DNA of 58,194 nt, from assembly GCF_000379845.1 (NCBI RefSeq), contig NZ_KB903780.1:1-58194 (forward strand), given 5' to 3'. Made by a program: the position numbers and the translations under genes. This DNA is from Moraxella boevrei DSM 14165. Its GTDB lineage: Bacteria; Pseudomonadota; Gammaproteobacteria; Pseudomonadales; Moraxellaceae. Under the pieces are notes generated by a model. It had not been told where the DNA came from and did no database searches. It saw only the letters and a list, made by a program, of their open reading frames with translations. This document shows, in pieces, positions 29,392 to 38,695 of the stretch. The number at the start of each line of letters is the position of its first letter. Within the stretch, counting starts at the first letter, position 1.

Positions 29392-30144
29392 TTAATTAAA
29401 ACTTGCAAAATTGCGTTCAATTTCGCCGAGCGTCAGTGGAAATGGACGCAATTTTTGCAATTGTGCGATTAAAAATTTGGCATCGCTTGGTAATTTTTCC
29501 CCTGTGCTAAAAAATTTGATGGCTTGTTTGGCGACATCATCAGCAAACGTGCTATTTGACGTGTCAAAATCGGCAAATAAATTATCTTGCGACACCAAAA
29601 AACGCTTGCCACAGCTTAGGCTTAGCAAACATTCAATCGCCTGTGGGACGATTTCTACTTGCTCAAACTGCTGTTGTTGCTGTTCACTGCGTCCGTCAGG
29701 GGCGTACCAATAGCCGAAATCATTGAGTTGACGGCGTTTGTTACCCGCCACGCACCAATGGCTGATTTCATGCAAACAACTGGCAAAAAAACCATGAGCA
29801 AACACGATTTTGGCGGGTTCGTGTTCAGTTGGGGCAAAATATTCGGGTTCATGCCCGCCACGCATCAGCTTGGTATTTTTGGTTTTAAACCATTGATTAA
29901 ACTGAAGAATAAGCCAATCTACTTGATATTTTTCATTATAAAACCACTGCATAGTTGCAAAATTTTGTTGTAAAAAATTAACATTATTGGTTAATTTTAA
30001 CTTTACAATCTTATCGCTATTTAACTCAGCTTGACAAAAACTGTTGACATAAGGCACGCTATGATAAGGAAAAATCGCAACCTTTGGTTGTTTGCTAGCG
30101 TGAACAAAAGTTGAATGGGGTGAAAAATCGGCGTTGTTTAACAT
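29392..30144 (-). CDS. epmC: Elongation factor P hydroxylase EpmC
   Basis: The C-terminal 185 residues match E. coli EpmC (YfcM) closely: TKLMRGGHEPEYFAP, VFAHGFFASCLHEISHWC with the metal-binding HExxH-like HEISH, DFGYWYAPDGR and QFEQVEIVPQAIE. EpmC hydroxylates the beta-lysylated lysine of elongation factor P. The frame from ATG 30144 has 250 residues; ATG 29952 would give 186, near the E. coli length. The extra N-terminal stretch has no recognisable domain, so the shorter start may be right. A Gln run (QQQQQQ) sits in the middle of the domain. Confidence 0.88.
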   Translation of the reverse strand: MLNNADFSPHSTFVHASKQPKVAIFPYHSVPYVNSFCQAELNSDKIVKLKLTNNVNFLQQNFATMQWFYNEKYQVDWLILQFNQWFKTKNTKLMRGGHEPEYFAPTEHEPAKIVFAHGFFASCLHEISHWCVAGNKRRQLNDFGYWYAPDGRSEQQQQQFEQVEIVPQAIECLLSLSCGKRFLVSQDNLFADFDTSNSTFADDVAKQAIKFFSTGEKLPSDAKFLIAQLQKLRPFPLTLGEIERNFASFN

Positions 30145-30257
30145 AAAAATTGATTGCTATTGTCAAAAAATAGCGTAAAATTATAGCAAATTTTTCGTCC
30201 ATTTTTTTCTTATTTTTGCGAAATTTTTCTGCTAAAAAAAACCAAAAGAGCCAACTT

Positions 30258-30818
30258 ATGTTAAATTATACCAGCAATCATTCAGATATCAGCCCAAATC
30301 TGGCCAAATACATTGACCTTGCCAAATGGGAACACAATACCGATAATCATTATCATTGGCAAGGAGAAATTGCCCTACAGCAACTGCCGAGAATTATGGC
30401 GTTGGCGGATGAACAGCACGACAATAGCCAACCTTTGTCGGTCAGTATTGACGTGAAAAAAAATGGGGCGATCGTCCAATGGCAACTCACCACCAAAGGC
30501 ACTCTGTGGCAGACCTGTCAACGATGCCTTGAGCCTGTGGCGATTAGCCTTGATACCGATAGTGAATTGGCATTGTTGGAAAAAGAAAGCCACATTGGGT
30601 TATTGGATGAAGAGACTGAATATTTGTTAATCAGTGAATTAACCAAAGATAATAAATTATACTTGTTAAGTATGATTGAAGATGAATTGTTGGTGGATTT
30701 ACCGCTTGCCCCAAAACATGATGACTGCGAAATGGCAGTTAGTCAAGTTGGTGAAGTGATTGAAATTATCGAAGAAAAGGAAAATCCCTTTGCAATTTTG
30801 GCAAATTTAAAAGGCTAA
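30258..30818 (+). CDS. yceD: DUF177 / YceD ribosomal RNA accumulation protein
   Basis: ATG 30258 gives 186 residues; the frame continues upstream without conserved sequence. The two-cysteine motif WQTCQRCLEPV, acidic stretch LLDEETEYLLIS and the C-terminal ENPFAILANLKG end are family features. YceD affects 23S rRNA levels and is encoded directly ahead of rpmF in most bacteria, as here (161-base gap). The intergenic region contains TTGCAT with TATAAT 17-18 bases later (about 30867-30893), a good promoter for rpmF. Confidence 0.9.
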   Translation: MLNYTSNHSDISPNLAKYIDLAKWEHNTDNHYHWQGEIALQQLPRIMALADEQHDNSQPLSVSIDVKKNGAIVQWQLTTKGTLWQTCQRCLEPVAISLDTDSELALLEKESHIGLLDEETEYLLISELTKDNKLYLLSMIEDELLVDLPLAPKHDDCEMAVSQVGEVIEIIEEKENPFAILANLKG

Positions 30819-30979
30819 TTTTGGCAATATTTTACAAAAAATATGGATAAAGGCTTTTTTATTGTTGCATTTTTAGGTATAATAGAGCGTTCATAACATT
30901 TACTGATTGCAAAGCGTGGATAACTTAACCCTTATCACCTTTTTCAATCGCTTAATTTAGAAGCACAGGAGCTAAACTC

Positions 30980-31165
30980 ATGGCTGTTCAACAAAATCGC
31001 AAAAGCCGTTCACGTCGTGATATGCGTCGTTCACACGATCACATGATTGTTAACGTCGTATCTATTGACAAAGAGACGGGCGAAAAACACATTCGTCACC
31101 ACATGACTAAAGACGGTTTTTACCGTGGTCGCAACTTGTTTGCCGTAAAAGCAGTTGCTGAATAA
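30980..31165 (+). CDS. rpmF: 50S ribosomal protein L32
   Basis: The 61-residue basic protein [20 protein letters not shown] matches the N-terminus of L32, continuing with the [14 protein letters not shown] signature. It lacks the CxxC pairs of zinc-binding L32 forms, as usual in gammaproteobacteria. CACAGGAGC gives a strong ribosome-binding site. It follows yceD and ends at a strong terminator; fatty acid synthesis genes that often follow rpmF are not here. Confidence 0.96.
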   Translation: MAVQQNRKSRSRRDMRRSHDHMIVNVVSIDKETGEKHIRHHMTKDGFYRGRNLFAVKAVAE

Positions 31166-31189
31166 TCATTGATTATTCCTTTGGTGAAT

Positions 31190-31223
31190 AAAAAGGCTTA
31201 TAAATTAACATAAGCCTTTTTTT
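31190..31223 (+). terminator. rpmF terminator
   Basis: AAAAAGGCTTA (31190-31200) pairs with TAAGCCTTTTT around a 10-base loop, followed by more T residues. It lies 24 bases beyond the rpmF stop. Confidence 0.88.
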
Positions 31224-31304
31224 ATTTTCATAAATTTTGTTTTTACAAAATTATTTCATTTGAAAGGTGGGTTAAATCCACCTTAGGTTATAAAATTAGA
31301 TTGT

Positions 31305-34136
31305 TTAAGGTTTTACCGTGATTAACACTCGTACGCTGTCAGGAATGAGTGATAGCTGTTGCAAGGCGTGCAAACCTTGTTGTTGTAAACGTTGCAATTG
31401 AGAAATTTCACTGTCACGCACGTTTGGATTGATACTTTGCAAATATTGCAAGCGTTCAATTTCACGATCAAAACGCTGGTTAAAGCGTTCAATCGCTTCT
31501 TGGCTCATGGCGTTAAGCTGTGCATTTGCGATATTCACCGCTTGGTCGTAGCGTTGTTCAATGATATCACGGCGAGCCTTGATGACTTGCCCTGCACGGC
31601 TTTTATCTAAGCGATAAATATGCGGCGCAATCATGTCTGCACGGATTTTTTCGCTAAAATCTGTCCCTTGTTGGCTCAAAAATACTCGGACAATCGGCTT
31701 GGTTAAGTAGCTCGTTAGATTGAGTAGTTTTGGGGCAATCGCTTCTACCCGAAAATTCACTTCTAATAATAGCATCCCTTCTGGCATGGCATTACTTTGC
31801 AAGGTAGCAACGGTAGCATTGCCAAAAGAACCTGAATTGATACTGTCAAAAATACTTTGCATGAGCGGATGTTCATAGGTCATAAATGCCAAGTCTTCCC
31901 GTACTAAGGCTTGGTCTCGCTCAAAGGTCAAACTTAGCCCATCTTCAGGGATAGCAAGCCCTTGTAGTTGGACTTCATCGCTTGGGTGAAGCATCAGCGA
32001 GCCGTCCCGTTGACCGCTAAAATCCATGTTAATCGACGACATAAACCGCTCAAAAAAACGAGGTAGGTGATTGGTATCGTCAAATTCTTGCATGGTATAG
32101 GCGATTTTGTTTGCCACGCGAGGACGACAGGAGTTGTATTCTAGCAGTCTATCACGCCCTTGTTGCATCATGGCTTCTAGCTCAAGGCGTTGTTCACGTC
32201 CTTCGGCGATAATGGCGTCCAAATCCGTTGTTGTGCCTTTGCCTTCCAACAGGGGTTTTAAATCGGCAATAAAGTATTCTTGCACGGTTTGGGCGGTGGG
32301 TGAGATTTGATTAAAAATATTTAACGCTTCATCATACCAACGGTATAGCCGTTCGGTCGCTGTGTGCATCACATACGGAACGTGAATGCAGATTTCGTGG
32401 CGTTGTCCGATACGGTCTAGCCGTCCGATACGTTGCTCTAGCGTGTCAGGATTGGCAGGTAAATCAAACAAAATTAAGTCACTGGCAAACTGAAAATTGC
32501 GACCTTCCGAGCCGATTTCTGATGCCAATAAAATTTGAGCCCCTTCACGGTCAGCAAAATACGCCGCTGCTTGGTCTCTCTCTAATAAGCTCATTTGTTC
32601 GGTAAAAATTGCCGTTTTAATCCCTGCGTGCAGACGTAGCACGGCTTCTAGGCTTTCTACAGTTGCACCACTCCTTGCGATGAGAAGTACTTTTTTGTGT
32701 TTTAGCGGTTGTTTTAAGGTGTCAATTAACCATAACACTCTAGGGTCATCTTCTAGCCAACCACCGTCAGGTTGTTGCTCTTCGCTCCATAATTGTTCAC
32801 GCAATTTACCTTGGGTATGATAGCTATTTTGCCAATGTTCAGGCAACGGCAACGGATACGCCACTGCATGCCGTCCTTGAAAGCCTTGAATAAGCTGAGC
32901 CACGCTTTCACGGGTATTGCGAAATAATACTCGCCCTGTACCATGACGGTCTAACAATTCGTTAATCGCCCGTCCACGCCCCATCTCATCATCACTAATC
33001 TCATATCCAAGCAACTGTGCCAAAGCCGACTGTTGTCCGTCACTTAGCGGATTATCACTTAACAAAACTTCGGCAATTTGGGCGGTTTGGGAAAAGTTAT
33101 CTTCACTTTCTAAAAAGCTATCTAAATCCGCAAAACGATGTGGGTCAAGTAATCGTAACCGAGCAAAATGGCTTTCTAAGCCTAACTGTTCAGGTGTGGC
33201 AGTTAACAACAGCACCCCTGCGGTTTGTTTTGCAAAACTTTCTACCAACTCATATTTATCATTGCCACCTTGCTCGCTATCCCAGTGCAAATGGTGAGCT
33301 TCATCTACAACCAATAAGTCAAAACCTGCTTCTAAGGCTTTTTCGTGCAAATCGGCATGGTCAAGCAACAAATCCACGCTTGCAATGATACATTGTTCGG
33401 TTAAAAATGGATTTTGTTCTGGGTCATGTTCGGCAATAGAAGCGGTTCGCACCAAGTCAAAAATCGCAAATTCAAGGTTAAAACGTCGGCGTAACTCAAT
33501 CATCCACTGATACTGCAAACTATCAGGCACGAGAACTAACACACGTTCAGCCTTGCCTGTCAATAATTGCTGGTGAATAATCAGCCCTGCTTCAATGGTT
33601 TTGCCCAAGCCTACTTCATCTGCCAGCAATACCCTTGGTGCGATACGCTTACCCACCTCATGAGCGATATACAGCTGATGCTCAATGATATCTACCCTTG
33701 CTCCCATTAAACCTTTGAGTGGATGATTGGCAAGGTTGGCTTGCGTGTATAAAATCTCTTGGCGTAAGGCATACCAGTCATTTTGGTGAATACGATTTGC
33801 CAACAAACGTTCTAGCGGTTTAGCAAGGGTAATATTCGCCCCCAACCGAGTTTCCATCATCGGCTTGTCAAGCTCTGCCACATGATAACGACACACGCCT
33901 GACACCATTTCTACATCGGTGACCGTAAACGTGTTACCGTCTTGGTCATGGATATTATCGCCCGTCTTAAACATCACCCGTGACAGCGGGGCAGACACTT
34001 TGGCATACACCCGAGTTTCTTCGCTTTGTGGAAATAAAATATGCACACAGCGGTCATCGACCAACACCACCACGCCCAAGCCCAATTCACTTTCGGTATC
34101 CGAAAGATAACGTTGTCCAATTGCAAAATCAATCAT
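31305..34136 (-). CDS. rapA: RNA polymerase-associated ATPase RapA
   Basis: The 943-residue SWI2/SNF2-type protein begins FAIGQRYLSDTESELGLG (the RapA Tudor-like N-terminus) and carries ADEVGLGKTIEAGL (Walker A), VVDEAHHL (DEAH box), LLTATPEQLG, and helicase C motifs ASEIGSEGRNFQFA and QRIGRLDRIGQ. RapA binds core RNA polymerase and promotes recycling of stalled enzyme. Its length is close to E. coli RapA (968). It is followed, toward 31266-31283, by a small hairpin (AAGGTGGGTTAAATCCACCTT) that lacks a clear T run. Confidence 0.96.
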   Translation of the reverse strand: MIDFAIGQRYLSDTESELGLGVVVLVDDRCVHILFPQSEETRVYAKVSAPLSRVMFKTGDNIHDQDGNTFTVTDVEMVSGVCRYHVAELDKPMMETRLGANITLAKPLERLLANRIHQNDWYALRQEILYTQANLANHPLKGLMGARVDIIEHQLYIAHEVGKRIAPRVLLADEVGLGKTIEAGLIIHQQLLTGKAERVLVLVPDSLQYQWMIELRRRFNLEFAIFDLVRTASIAEHDPEQNPFLTEQCIIASVDLLLDHADLHEKALEAGFDLLVVDEAHHLHWDSEQGGNDKYELVESFAKQTAGVLLLTATPEQLGLESHFARLRLLDPHRFADLDSFLESEDNFSQTAQIAEVLLSDNPLSDGQQSALAQLLGYEISDDEMGRGRAINELLDRHGTGRVLFRNTRESVAQLIQGFQGRHAVAYPLPLPEHWQNSYHTQGKLREQLWSEEQQPDGGWLEDDPRVLWLIDTLKQPLKHKKVLLIARSGATVESLEAVLRLHAGIKTAIFTEQMSLLERDQAAAYFADREGAQILLASEIGSEGRNFQFASDLILFDLPANPDTLEQRIGRLDRIGQRHEICIHVPYVMHTATERLYRWYDEALNIFNQISPTAQTVQEYFIADLKPLLEGKGTTTDLDAIIAEGREQRLELEAMMQQGRDRLLEYNSCRPRVANKIAYTMQEFDDTNHLPRFFERFMSSINMDFSGQRDGSLMLHPSDEVQLQGLAIPEDGLSLTFERDQALVREDLAFMTYEHPLMQSIFDSINSGSFGNATVATLQSNAMPEGMLLLEVNFRVEAIAPKLLNLTSYLTKPIVRVFLSQQGTDFSEKIRADMIAPHIYRLDKSRAGQVIKARRDIIEQRYDQAVNIANAQLNAMSQEAIERFNQRFDREIERLQYLQSINPNVRDSEISQLQRLQQQGLHALQQLSLIPDSVRVLITVKP

Positions 34137-34203
34137 GTGAAAACCAGTTGAAAAAAGTTTTTTGATAAAAATTCTTATAAAATGATTAACTGTCTATCAT
34201 AAC

Positions 34204-34235
34204 AAAAAACCTGATTTTAAGATAGTAAAATCAGG
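34204..34235 (-). terminator. yggX terminator
   Basis: On the minus strand CCTGATTTTA, a 6-base loop and TAAAATCAGG form a 10-bp stem followed by TTTTTTG. It lies about 40 bases beyond the yggX stop and before the rapA start, so the two are independent units. Confidence 0.82.
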
Positions 34236-34276
34236 GATTTCTCGCATTTTTTACCAAATTTTTTTGCCAAAAATTA

Positions 34277-34567
34277 TCAAGCCTGTGGTGTATAGCCTTT
34301 TGGTTTTTCATAATCGGCATTATCCAAAAACTTATCTCGTTGCTCATTGATAAATTTTTTGGCATCTTTGTCAATCATACTCAAATGATTTTCATTGATT
34401 AACATGGTCTGTAGCTCAAGCCACTCATGCCAAGCCTTTGCGGATACCGTGTCTTGGATTTCTTGTCCTTTGGCGTTGGGAAAGGGTGGGGCAGGGAGTT
34501 TTGGCAAATTTTGTTTATATTTACGGCAAAAAACCAAATTGGCTTTTGGGTTAAACATTTCGGTCAT
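34277..34567 (-). CDS. yggX: Fe(2+)-trafficking protein YggX
   Basis: The small protein of the iron-traffic family has the conserved Cys in [13 protein letters not shown], then [10 protein letters not shown] and [14 protein letters not shown], a near-perfect family match. YggX protects iron-sulphur proteins from oxidation. I chose ATG 34567 (96 residues) because AGGAA lies 6 bases upstream; ATG 34573 is too close to it and ATG 34558 too far. The extra start residues TEMFNPKA are longer than E. coli's. It is divergent from prfB. Confidence 0.93.
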   Translation of the reverse strand: MTEMFNPKANLVFCRKYKQNLPKLPAPPFPNAKGQEIQDTVSAKAWHEWLELQTMLINENHLSMIDKDAKKFINEQRDKFLDNADYEKPKGYTPQA

Positions 34568-34709
34568 AAACATTTCCTAATTTAAAAAATTTTATCATCA
34601 CAAAAAATCAGCATTTTAAACAGACAAATGCTATTAAATGATATTTTAACAAATGTTAGAAAATATGCTAAAATATCCACTAATTTTTATATTTATTAAG
34701 GCGATTATC

Positions 34710-35805
34710 ATGGAAATCAACCCATATTTAGAACATATCAAAGATTTAGCCGACCGTGGCGACCAACTTCGGAGGTATCTTTGACATAGAAACTAAACAA
34801 GAACGTTTAGAAGAGGTCAATCTAGAACTAGAAAATCCAGAGCTTTGGAACGATCCTGAGCGAGCCACCAAAATCAGTAAAGAAAAAGCCCAACTTGACG
34901 GTATTATCGGCGTGATTATCGCCCTTGATGAAAAGTTAGATGACGCTCGTGCCATGCTAGAATTGGCTCAAGAAGAAGACGACGAAAGTTTGCTTGCTGA
35001 TGTGCAAAGTGAGCTTGACGATGCTGAAACCAAAGTTGCTGACCTTGAATTTAAACGGATGTTTAGCGGTGAGATGGACGGTAGTAACTGCTATCTTGAA
35101 TTACAGGCAGGCTCTGGCGGTACAGAGGCACAGGACTGGACGGAAATGTTACTGCGTATGTATCTGCGTTGGTGCGAGGCTCACGGCTTTGATGCCAAAG
35201 TGGTGGAAGTATCTGAAGGCGGTGTGGCAGGGCTAAAAAGTGCGTCCGTGTATATCAAGGGTGATTATGCTTTTGGTTGGTTACGTACCGAAACAGGTGT
35301 GCATCGCTTGGTAAGAAAATCACCATTTGACAGCAATAACGGGCGTCATACGTCATTTTCTGCCGTGTTTGTGTCGCCTGAAATTGATGATAACATTGAA
35401 ATTGACATCAACCCTGCCGATTTGCGAGTGGATACTTACCGTTCTAGTGGGGCAGGCGGTCAGCACGTTAACACCACCGATTCTGCGGTACGAATTACCC
35501 ATATGCCAACGGGCGTTGTGGTGGCGTGTCAAAGCGAACGAAGCCAAATTTCTAACCGTGAAACGGCGATGAAAATGCTCCGTGCCAAACTGTACGAACG
35601 AGAAATGCAACTGCGTATGGAAAAACAGCAAGCCCTAGAAGACAGCAAATCCGACATCGGTTGGGGAAGCCAAATCCGCTCCTATGTGCTTGACGATTCA
35701 CGCATTAAAGACTTGCGTACAGGGGTGGAAACGTCTAACACCACGGCAGTGTTAAATGGGGATTTGGATAAGTTTATTGAAGCGAGTTTAAAAGCTGGGC
35801 TTTGA
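34710..35805 (+). CDS. prfB: Peptide chain release factor 2, expressed by programmed +1 frameshift
   Basis: The real gene starts at ATG 34710: 24 codons ([20 protein letters not shown] and RRYL) run into TGA at 34782-34784. After a +1 shift, reading continues [15 protein letters not shown] in the second frame, skipping T 34782 (join 34710-34781 with 34783-35805). The full protein has about 364 residues, as in E. coli. It has the GGQ peptidyl-tRNA hydrolysis motif in [17 protein letters not shown] and the SPF codon-recognition tripeptide in [10 protein letters not shown]2 terminates at UGA and UAA. An annotation that starts at ATG 34756 in the second frame misses the true N-terminus. Confidence 0.97.
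34771..34785 (+). promoter_or_regulatory. prfB: prfB programmed frameshift site
   Basis: GGAGGTATCTTTGAC combines an internal Shine-Dalgarno-like GGAGG, three bases before the slippery CTT codon, with the in-frame UGA and a following C. This is the canonical autoregulatory site of bacterial RF2: low RF2 slows termination at UGA and favours slippage of the peptidyl-tRNA to UUU. It differs from the E. coli site only in GGAGG for GGGGG. Confidence 0.97.
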
Positions 35806-35832
35806 TTTTTTTATTTTGTTAAATAAACGGTT

Positions 35833-35865
35833 AAAAAAATGGCGTAATTTTACGTCATTTTTTTT
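35833..35865 (+). terminator. prfB terminator
   Basis: AAAAAAATGGCGTAA and TACGTCATTTTTTTT form an A/T-rich stem with one mismatch and a short loop, ending in an eight-T run, about 28 bases after the prfB stop. Confidence 0.8.
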
Positions 35866-35977
35866 GGCAAAATAAAGCGGTAAATGAAAAATAACAAACT
35901 TTTTTCAATTATATATTGTATTTTTTTTCTTTATAGTTTTATAATTAAATCTTATTAATTTAATAAGGAATGACCCT

Positions 35978-36343
35978 ATGAGTGACCAAAGCGTTTATAT
36001 TTATGTAAAAGATAAAAATCATCAATTAACACAAGAACAAAAAGACCAAGCGTTTGAGCTGTTTGATAGCAACACAACAGAAGGGGATTTTGAGCCATGT
36101 TTGATTAAACAGTCTTCATATCAACTTGAACATACAGAAGATGATGAAGACGGCATTGTGATTGAAAGCCCATTTATTATGACAGCAGGTAATTTTTCTG
36201 GTACAAATGAGTTTTGGATTTTATCGGAAGATGAAGAAGATGCTGAAATTGATTCTTCTAATCATATTCGCCCTGAAATGAAGAAAAAATTAGAAGAAAT
36301 TTTGGGTGCAGAAATTGCGGTTGTTTGGGGGTTTAGAGATTAA
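35978..36343 (+). CDS. Hypothetical acidic cytoplasmic protein
   Basis: The 121-residue protein has no signal or membrane segment. It is strikingly acidic in two runs (HTEDDEDG and SEDEEDAEID). The ending KKLEEILGAEIAVVWGFRD looks like a folded alpha/beta end. The upstream ATAAGGAATGACCCTATG provides a good ribosome-binding site, and a strong terminator follows, so it is a real single-gene unit. I recognise no family and no function can be inferred from the neighbours prfB and the carbonic anhydrase-like gene. Confidence 0.75.
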   Translation: MSDQSVYIYVKDKNHQLTQEQKDQAFELFDSNTTEGDFEPCLIKQSSYQLEHTEDDEDGIVIESPFIMTAGNFSGTNEFWILSEDEEDAEIDSSNHIRPEMKKKLEEILGAEIAVVWGFRD

Positions 36344-36362
36344 TTGTTTTTCTTGAGTTTTG

Positions 36363-36398
36363 AAAAACCCTTAACTTTTAACTGGTTAAGGGTTTTTA
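36363..36398 (+). terminator. Terminator after the acidic-protein gene
   Basis: AAAAACCCTTAAC and GTTAAGGGTTTTT form a 13-bp perfect stem with an 8-9-base loop and a T-rich tail, 20 bases after the stop. Confidence 0.88.
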
Positions 36399-36478
36399 TT
36401 TTTCACAAAAAAATTACCTAAAAAATCATTTTTATGTTATTGTTGTAAAGCCGTTTCAACCATTAAAAAGGAAATTTT

Positions 36479-37009
36479 ATGCTTTACCAATACCAAGACA
36501 AAAAACCCACCTACAACGCCCCATTCACAGGCTGGATAGCCGATTCCGCTCAAGTCATCGGCGATGTACATTTGGGCGATAATGTCAGCGTGTGGTTCGG
36601 TGCTATCATTCGTGGTGACAACTGCACCATACATATCGGCGATAATACCAATATCCAAGAAAACTGCGTTATTCATACCGATACCGATATCCCTGTGTAT
36701 ATTGGCAAAGGTGTAACTGTGGGGCATTTGGCGATGTTGCACGGCTGTACTATCGGCGACAACAGTTTAATCGGTATCGGGGCGGTCGTATTAAATCACG
36801 CCAATATCGGCAAAAACTGCATCATCGGTGCGAATGCACTCGTTACCGAAAAAATGCAAATTCCCGATAATTCAGTCGTGATGGGTAGCCCTGCCAAAGT
36901 GGTGAAAACTTTAGACAACGAACGGGCCGAAATGCTAAAACTTTCTGCCAAAATGTACGTTGAAAAAGCACACAGTTTTAAACAAAACTTAACGCCGATT
37001 TGCTTATAA
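36479..37009 (+). CDS. Gamma carbonic anhydrase-like hexapeptide-repeat protein
   Basis: The 176-residue protein is a left-handed beta-helix: repeats such as IGDVHLGDNVSVWFGAIIRG, IGDNTNIQENCVIH, VGHLAMLHGCTIGDN and IGKNCIIGANALV follow the YrdA/PaaY pattern. The three zinc-ligand histidines (in CVIHTD, VGHLAM and MLHGC) are present, so carbonic anhydrase activity is possible, though many relatives have none detected. AAAAAGGAAATTTT precedes ATG 36479. It converges on the Crp-type regulator gene with 11 bases between stops, probably unrelated in function. Confidence 0.88.
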   Translation: MLYQYQDKKPTYNAPFTGWIADSAQVIGDVHLGDNVSVWFGAIIRGDNCTIHIGDNTNIQENCVIHTDTDIPVYIGKGVTVGHLAMLHGCTIGDNSLIGIGAVVLNHANIGKNCIIGANALVTEKMQIPDNSVVMGSPAKVVKTLDNERAEMLKLSAKMYVEKAHSFKQNLTPICL

Positions 37010-37020
37010 ATTTGTATTTT

Positions 37021-37857
37021 TTATTCACTTACCAATATCAATAATTGTTCAATATTAGCAATTTGATATTGGTTTTCTTGTTTTAACAACAAACCATCGT
37101 TAATCAGCTCATGCAAGGTGCGGTTAAGCGTTTCGGGACGTAAACCTAATTGCCCTGCCAACTGTTTTTGACTGCCCAAAAATGTAAAGTCTTTATCAGG
37201 GGCAAAATTGGTGAGAATATAATACGCCAATTTTGCCTTGGCACTTTTAAAGGTAAGCAAATCACTGCTAATCAAATGTTTGTACAAACGCACACTCATT
37301 TGCTCAGCAAACCAAGTAAATAACGCCCCAAGCTCAAATTTTTGGATATAATAAAAATAATCCGTCACAGGCAAGGTCGCAATCACACAGGTATGGCTCG
37401 CCTTGGCGGTGAGTTGGTGCAGGCTGGCATCATTAATCAGTAGTTGCAAATTGGTGGATACCGCATGGCTAAAGGCAGTTTTATCGCCAAACTCACTGTG
37501 CGGTGTGCCGTTTTCACTTTGTTCGGCGAGTATGGATTTGGCACGCCATAGTACACTTTCGTTAATCAGACTGGGCATTTCGGGGTTGGCGTGGTAGGTC
37601 TGTATCAGACATTCTTGTCCGTTAGGTAGTTGCCGATAGCAGTTCACTGTGCCGTCTAGCAAAAAATATAGACTTTGTACTTGGCTATGTTGCAAAAAAA
37701 TTAGCGAATTTTTGTCAAATTTATGCAACATTAACTTTTGTAACAGTTGTTTTTGTACGCTGTCGCCTGTGTCGGTTTGGCTTGGCAATAAGGCGATGAA
37801 TGGCTGTTTTGCCATCATTTTCAAAAAATTGTGCGAAAGGCGAAAAAATTGGCTCAT
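37021..37857 (-). CDS. Crp/Fnr-family transcriptional regulator
   Basis: The 278-residue protein has an N-terminal cyclic-nucleotide-type beta-roll (NSLIFLQHSQVQSLYFLLDG, VNCYRQLPNGQECLI) and a C-terminal winged helix (FTFLGSQKQLAGQLGLRPET, LNRTLHELINDGLL). No N-terminal cysteine cluster is present, so it is not an Fnr-type oxygen sensor. A 20-residue insert with ENGTPHSEFGDKTA lies in the sensor domain. Similar regulators (DNR, Anr-like) often sit near nitrogen-oxide genes, and the next gene upstream is NsrR-like; that link is suggestive only. The ATGs at residues 14 and 15 are alternative starts. Confidence 0.85.
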   Translation of the reverse strand: MSQFFRLSHNFLKMMAKQPFIALLPSQTDTGDSVQKQLLQKLMLHKFDKNSLIFLQHSQVQSLYFLLDGTVNCYRQLPNGQECLIQTYHANPEMPSLINESVLWRAKSILAEQSENGTPHSEFGDKTAFSHAVSTNLQLLINDASLHQLTAKASHTCVIATLPVTDYFYYIQKFELGALFTWFAEQMSVRLYKHLISSDLLTFKSAKAKLAYYILTNFAPDKDFTFLGSQKQLAGQLGLRPETLNRTLHELINDGLLLKQENQYQIANIEQLLILVSE

Positions 37858-37995
37858 AATTAGCAGATCTGATATAGGGATAAAAAACGATAAATGATCA
37901 CCACTATATCAACTGCTAAGCAAATTTGCTATGATGCCAAAGTTTGTATTTTTGCCGATTGGCTACTACTTTTGGGGGAATGGGAGTTTGCTGAA

Positions 37996-38544
37996 TTATT
38001 TTAATAAACGATTGATTTCAGTTGGATTTTTTAAAACATCTGCCAATGTATAACGGTCAAACACTTGCAAAAATGCTTGCGTCGCTTCAAAAAATACTGA
38101 CTTTAGTTGACACGCAGGTGAAATCACACAGCTAGACGGTTCGGGCAGTTCGCTAATGTCTTTGGCGATTAAGGTCTGAGTTACAGCGATGCGGTCGGTT
38201 TTTAGCCGTTCTGGATTGACGGTAATCGGTTGGTTTTGCGTGGCGTGATAGTCGCACGGCACAAAACATGCCACCACGGCAAAGTCGGTTTCAGTTTGGC
38301 GTAATACCGCACCGATGTTGATATCTTTTGGGGCTTTGGCAAGGCGAATACCGCCGTTTTTGCCACGTGTGCTGTCAATCAATCCGATACGGCTGAGCTG
38401 ATGTACGATTTTTGTCAAATGATTTTTGGAAATGCCATAACTATCCGCCACGTCTTGGATATTGGCGAGTTCGTAGGGGTTGGGTTTTACTGCCAAATAA
38501 ATCAATGTGCGTAGGGCGTAGTCGCTATACTGGGTAATTCGCAT
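37996..38544 (-). CDS. nsrR: Rrf2-family regulator, NsrR-like, with an insertion in the cluster-binding loop
   Basis: The 182-residue protein matches NsrR in its DNA-binding part (MRITQYSDYALRTLIYLA, YGISKNHLTKIVHQLSRIG, STRGKNGGIRLAK). In NsrR the Fe-S ligands form a compact C-x4-C-x5-C loop. Here Cys93 and Cys97 are followed by about 41 extra residues before Cys139 and Cys145, the latter pair in the normal SCVISPACQLK context. NsrR represses NO-detoxification genes until NO attacks its cluster. Whether the insert still allows cluster binding is unclear. The gene neighbours no NO-reductase gene in this window; betT follows after a terminator. Confidence 0.8.
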   Translation of the reverse strand: MRITQYSDYALRTLIYLAVKPNPYELANIQDVADSYGISKNHLTKIVHQLSRIGLIDSTRGKNGGIRLAKAPKDINIGAVLRQTETDFAVVACFVPCDYHATQNQPITVNPERLKTDRIAVTQTLIAKDISELPEPSSCVISPACQLKSVFFEATQAFLQVFDRYTLADVLKNPTEINRLLK

Positions 38545-38623
38545 GTGTTGCCTTGTACATGTATTAACGATAAATAATAATATTATACCGCAAAATGGTA
38601 CGGTTACTAGGTTTTTTTTGTAG

Positions 38624-38664
38624 AAAAAAACGTTTAAGCTGATAAGCTTTACTTAAACGTTTTA
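38624..38664 (-). terminator. betT terminator
   Basis: AAAACGTTTAAG and CTTAAACGTTTT form a perfect 12-bp stem around a 13-base loop, and the minus strand continues as a T run. It lies about 32 bases past the betT stop on the minus strand. Confidence 0.8.
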
Positions 38665-38695
38665 GTAAAAATTTTAATTAAAACCATCGTTAATG

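Noticed and set aside
31266-31283. Hairpin AAGGTGG / CCACCTT after rapA as a terminator.
   Set aside because: The stem is present but neither strand has a following T run, so it was left as a remark in the rapA entry.
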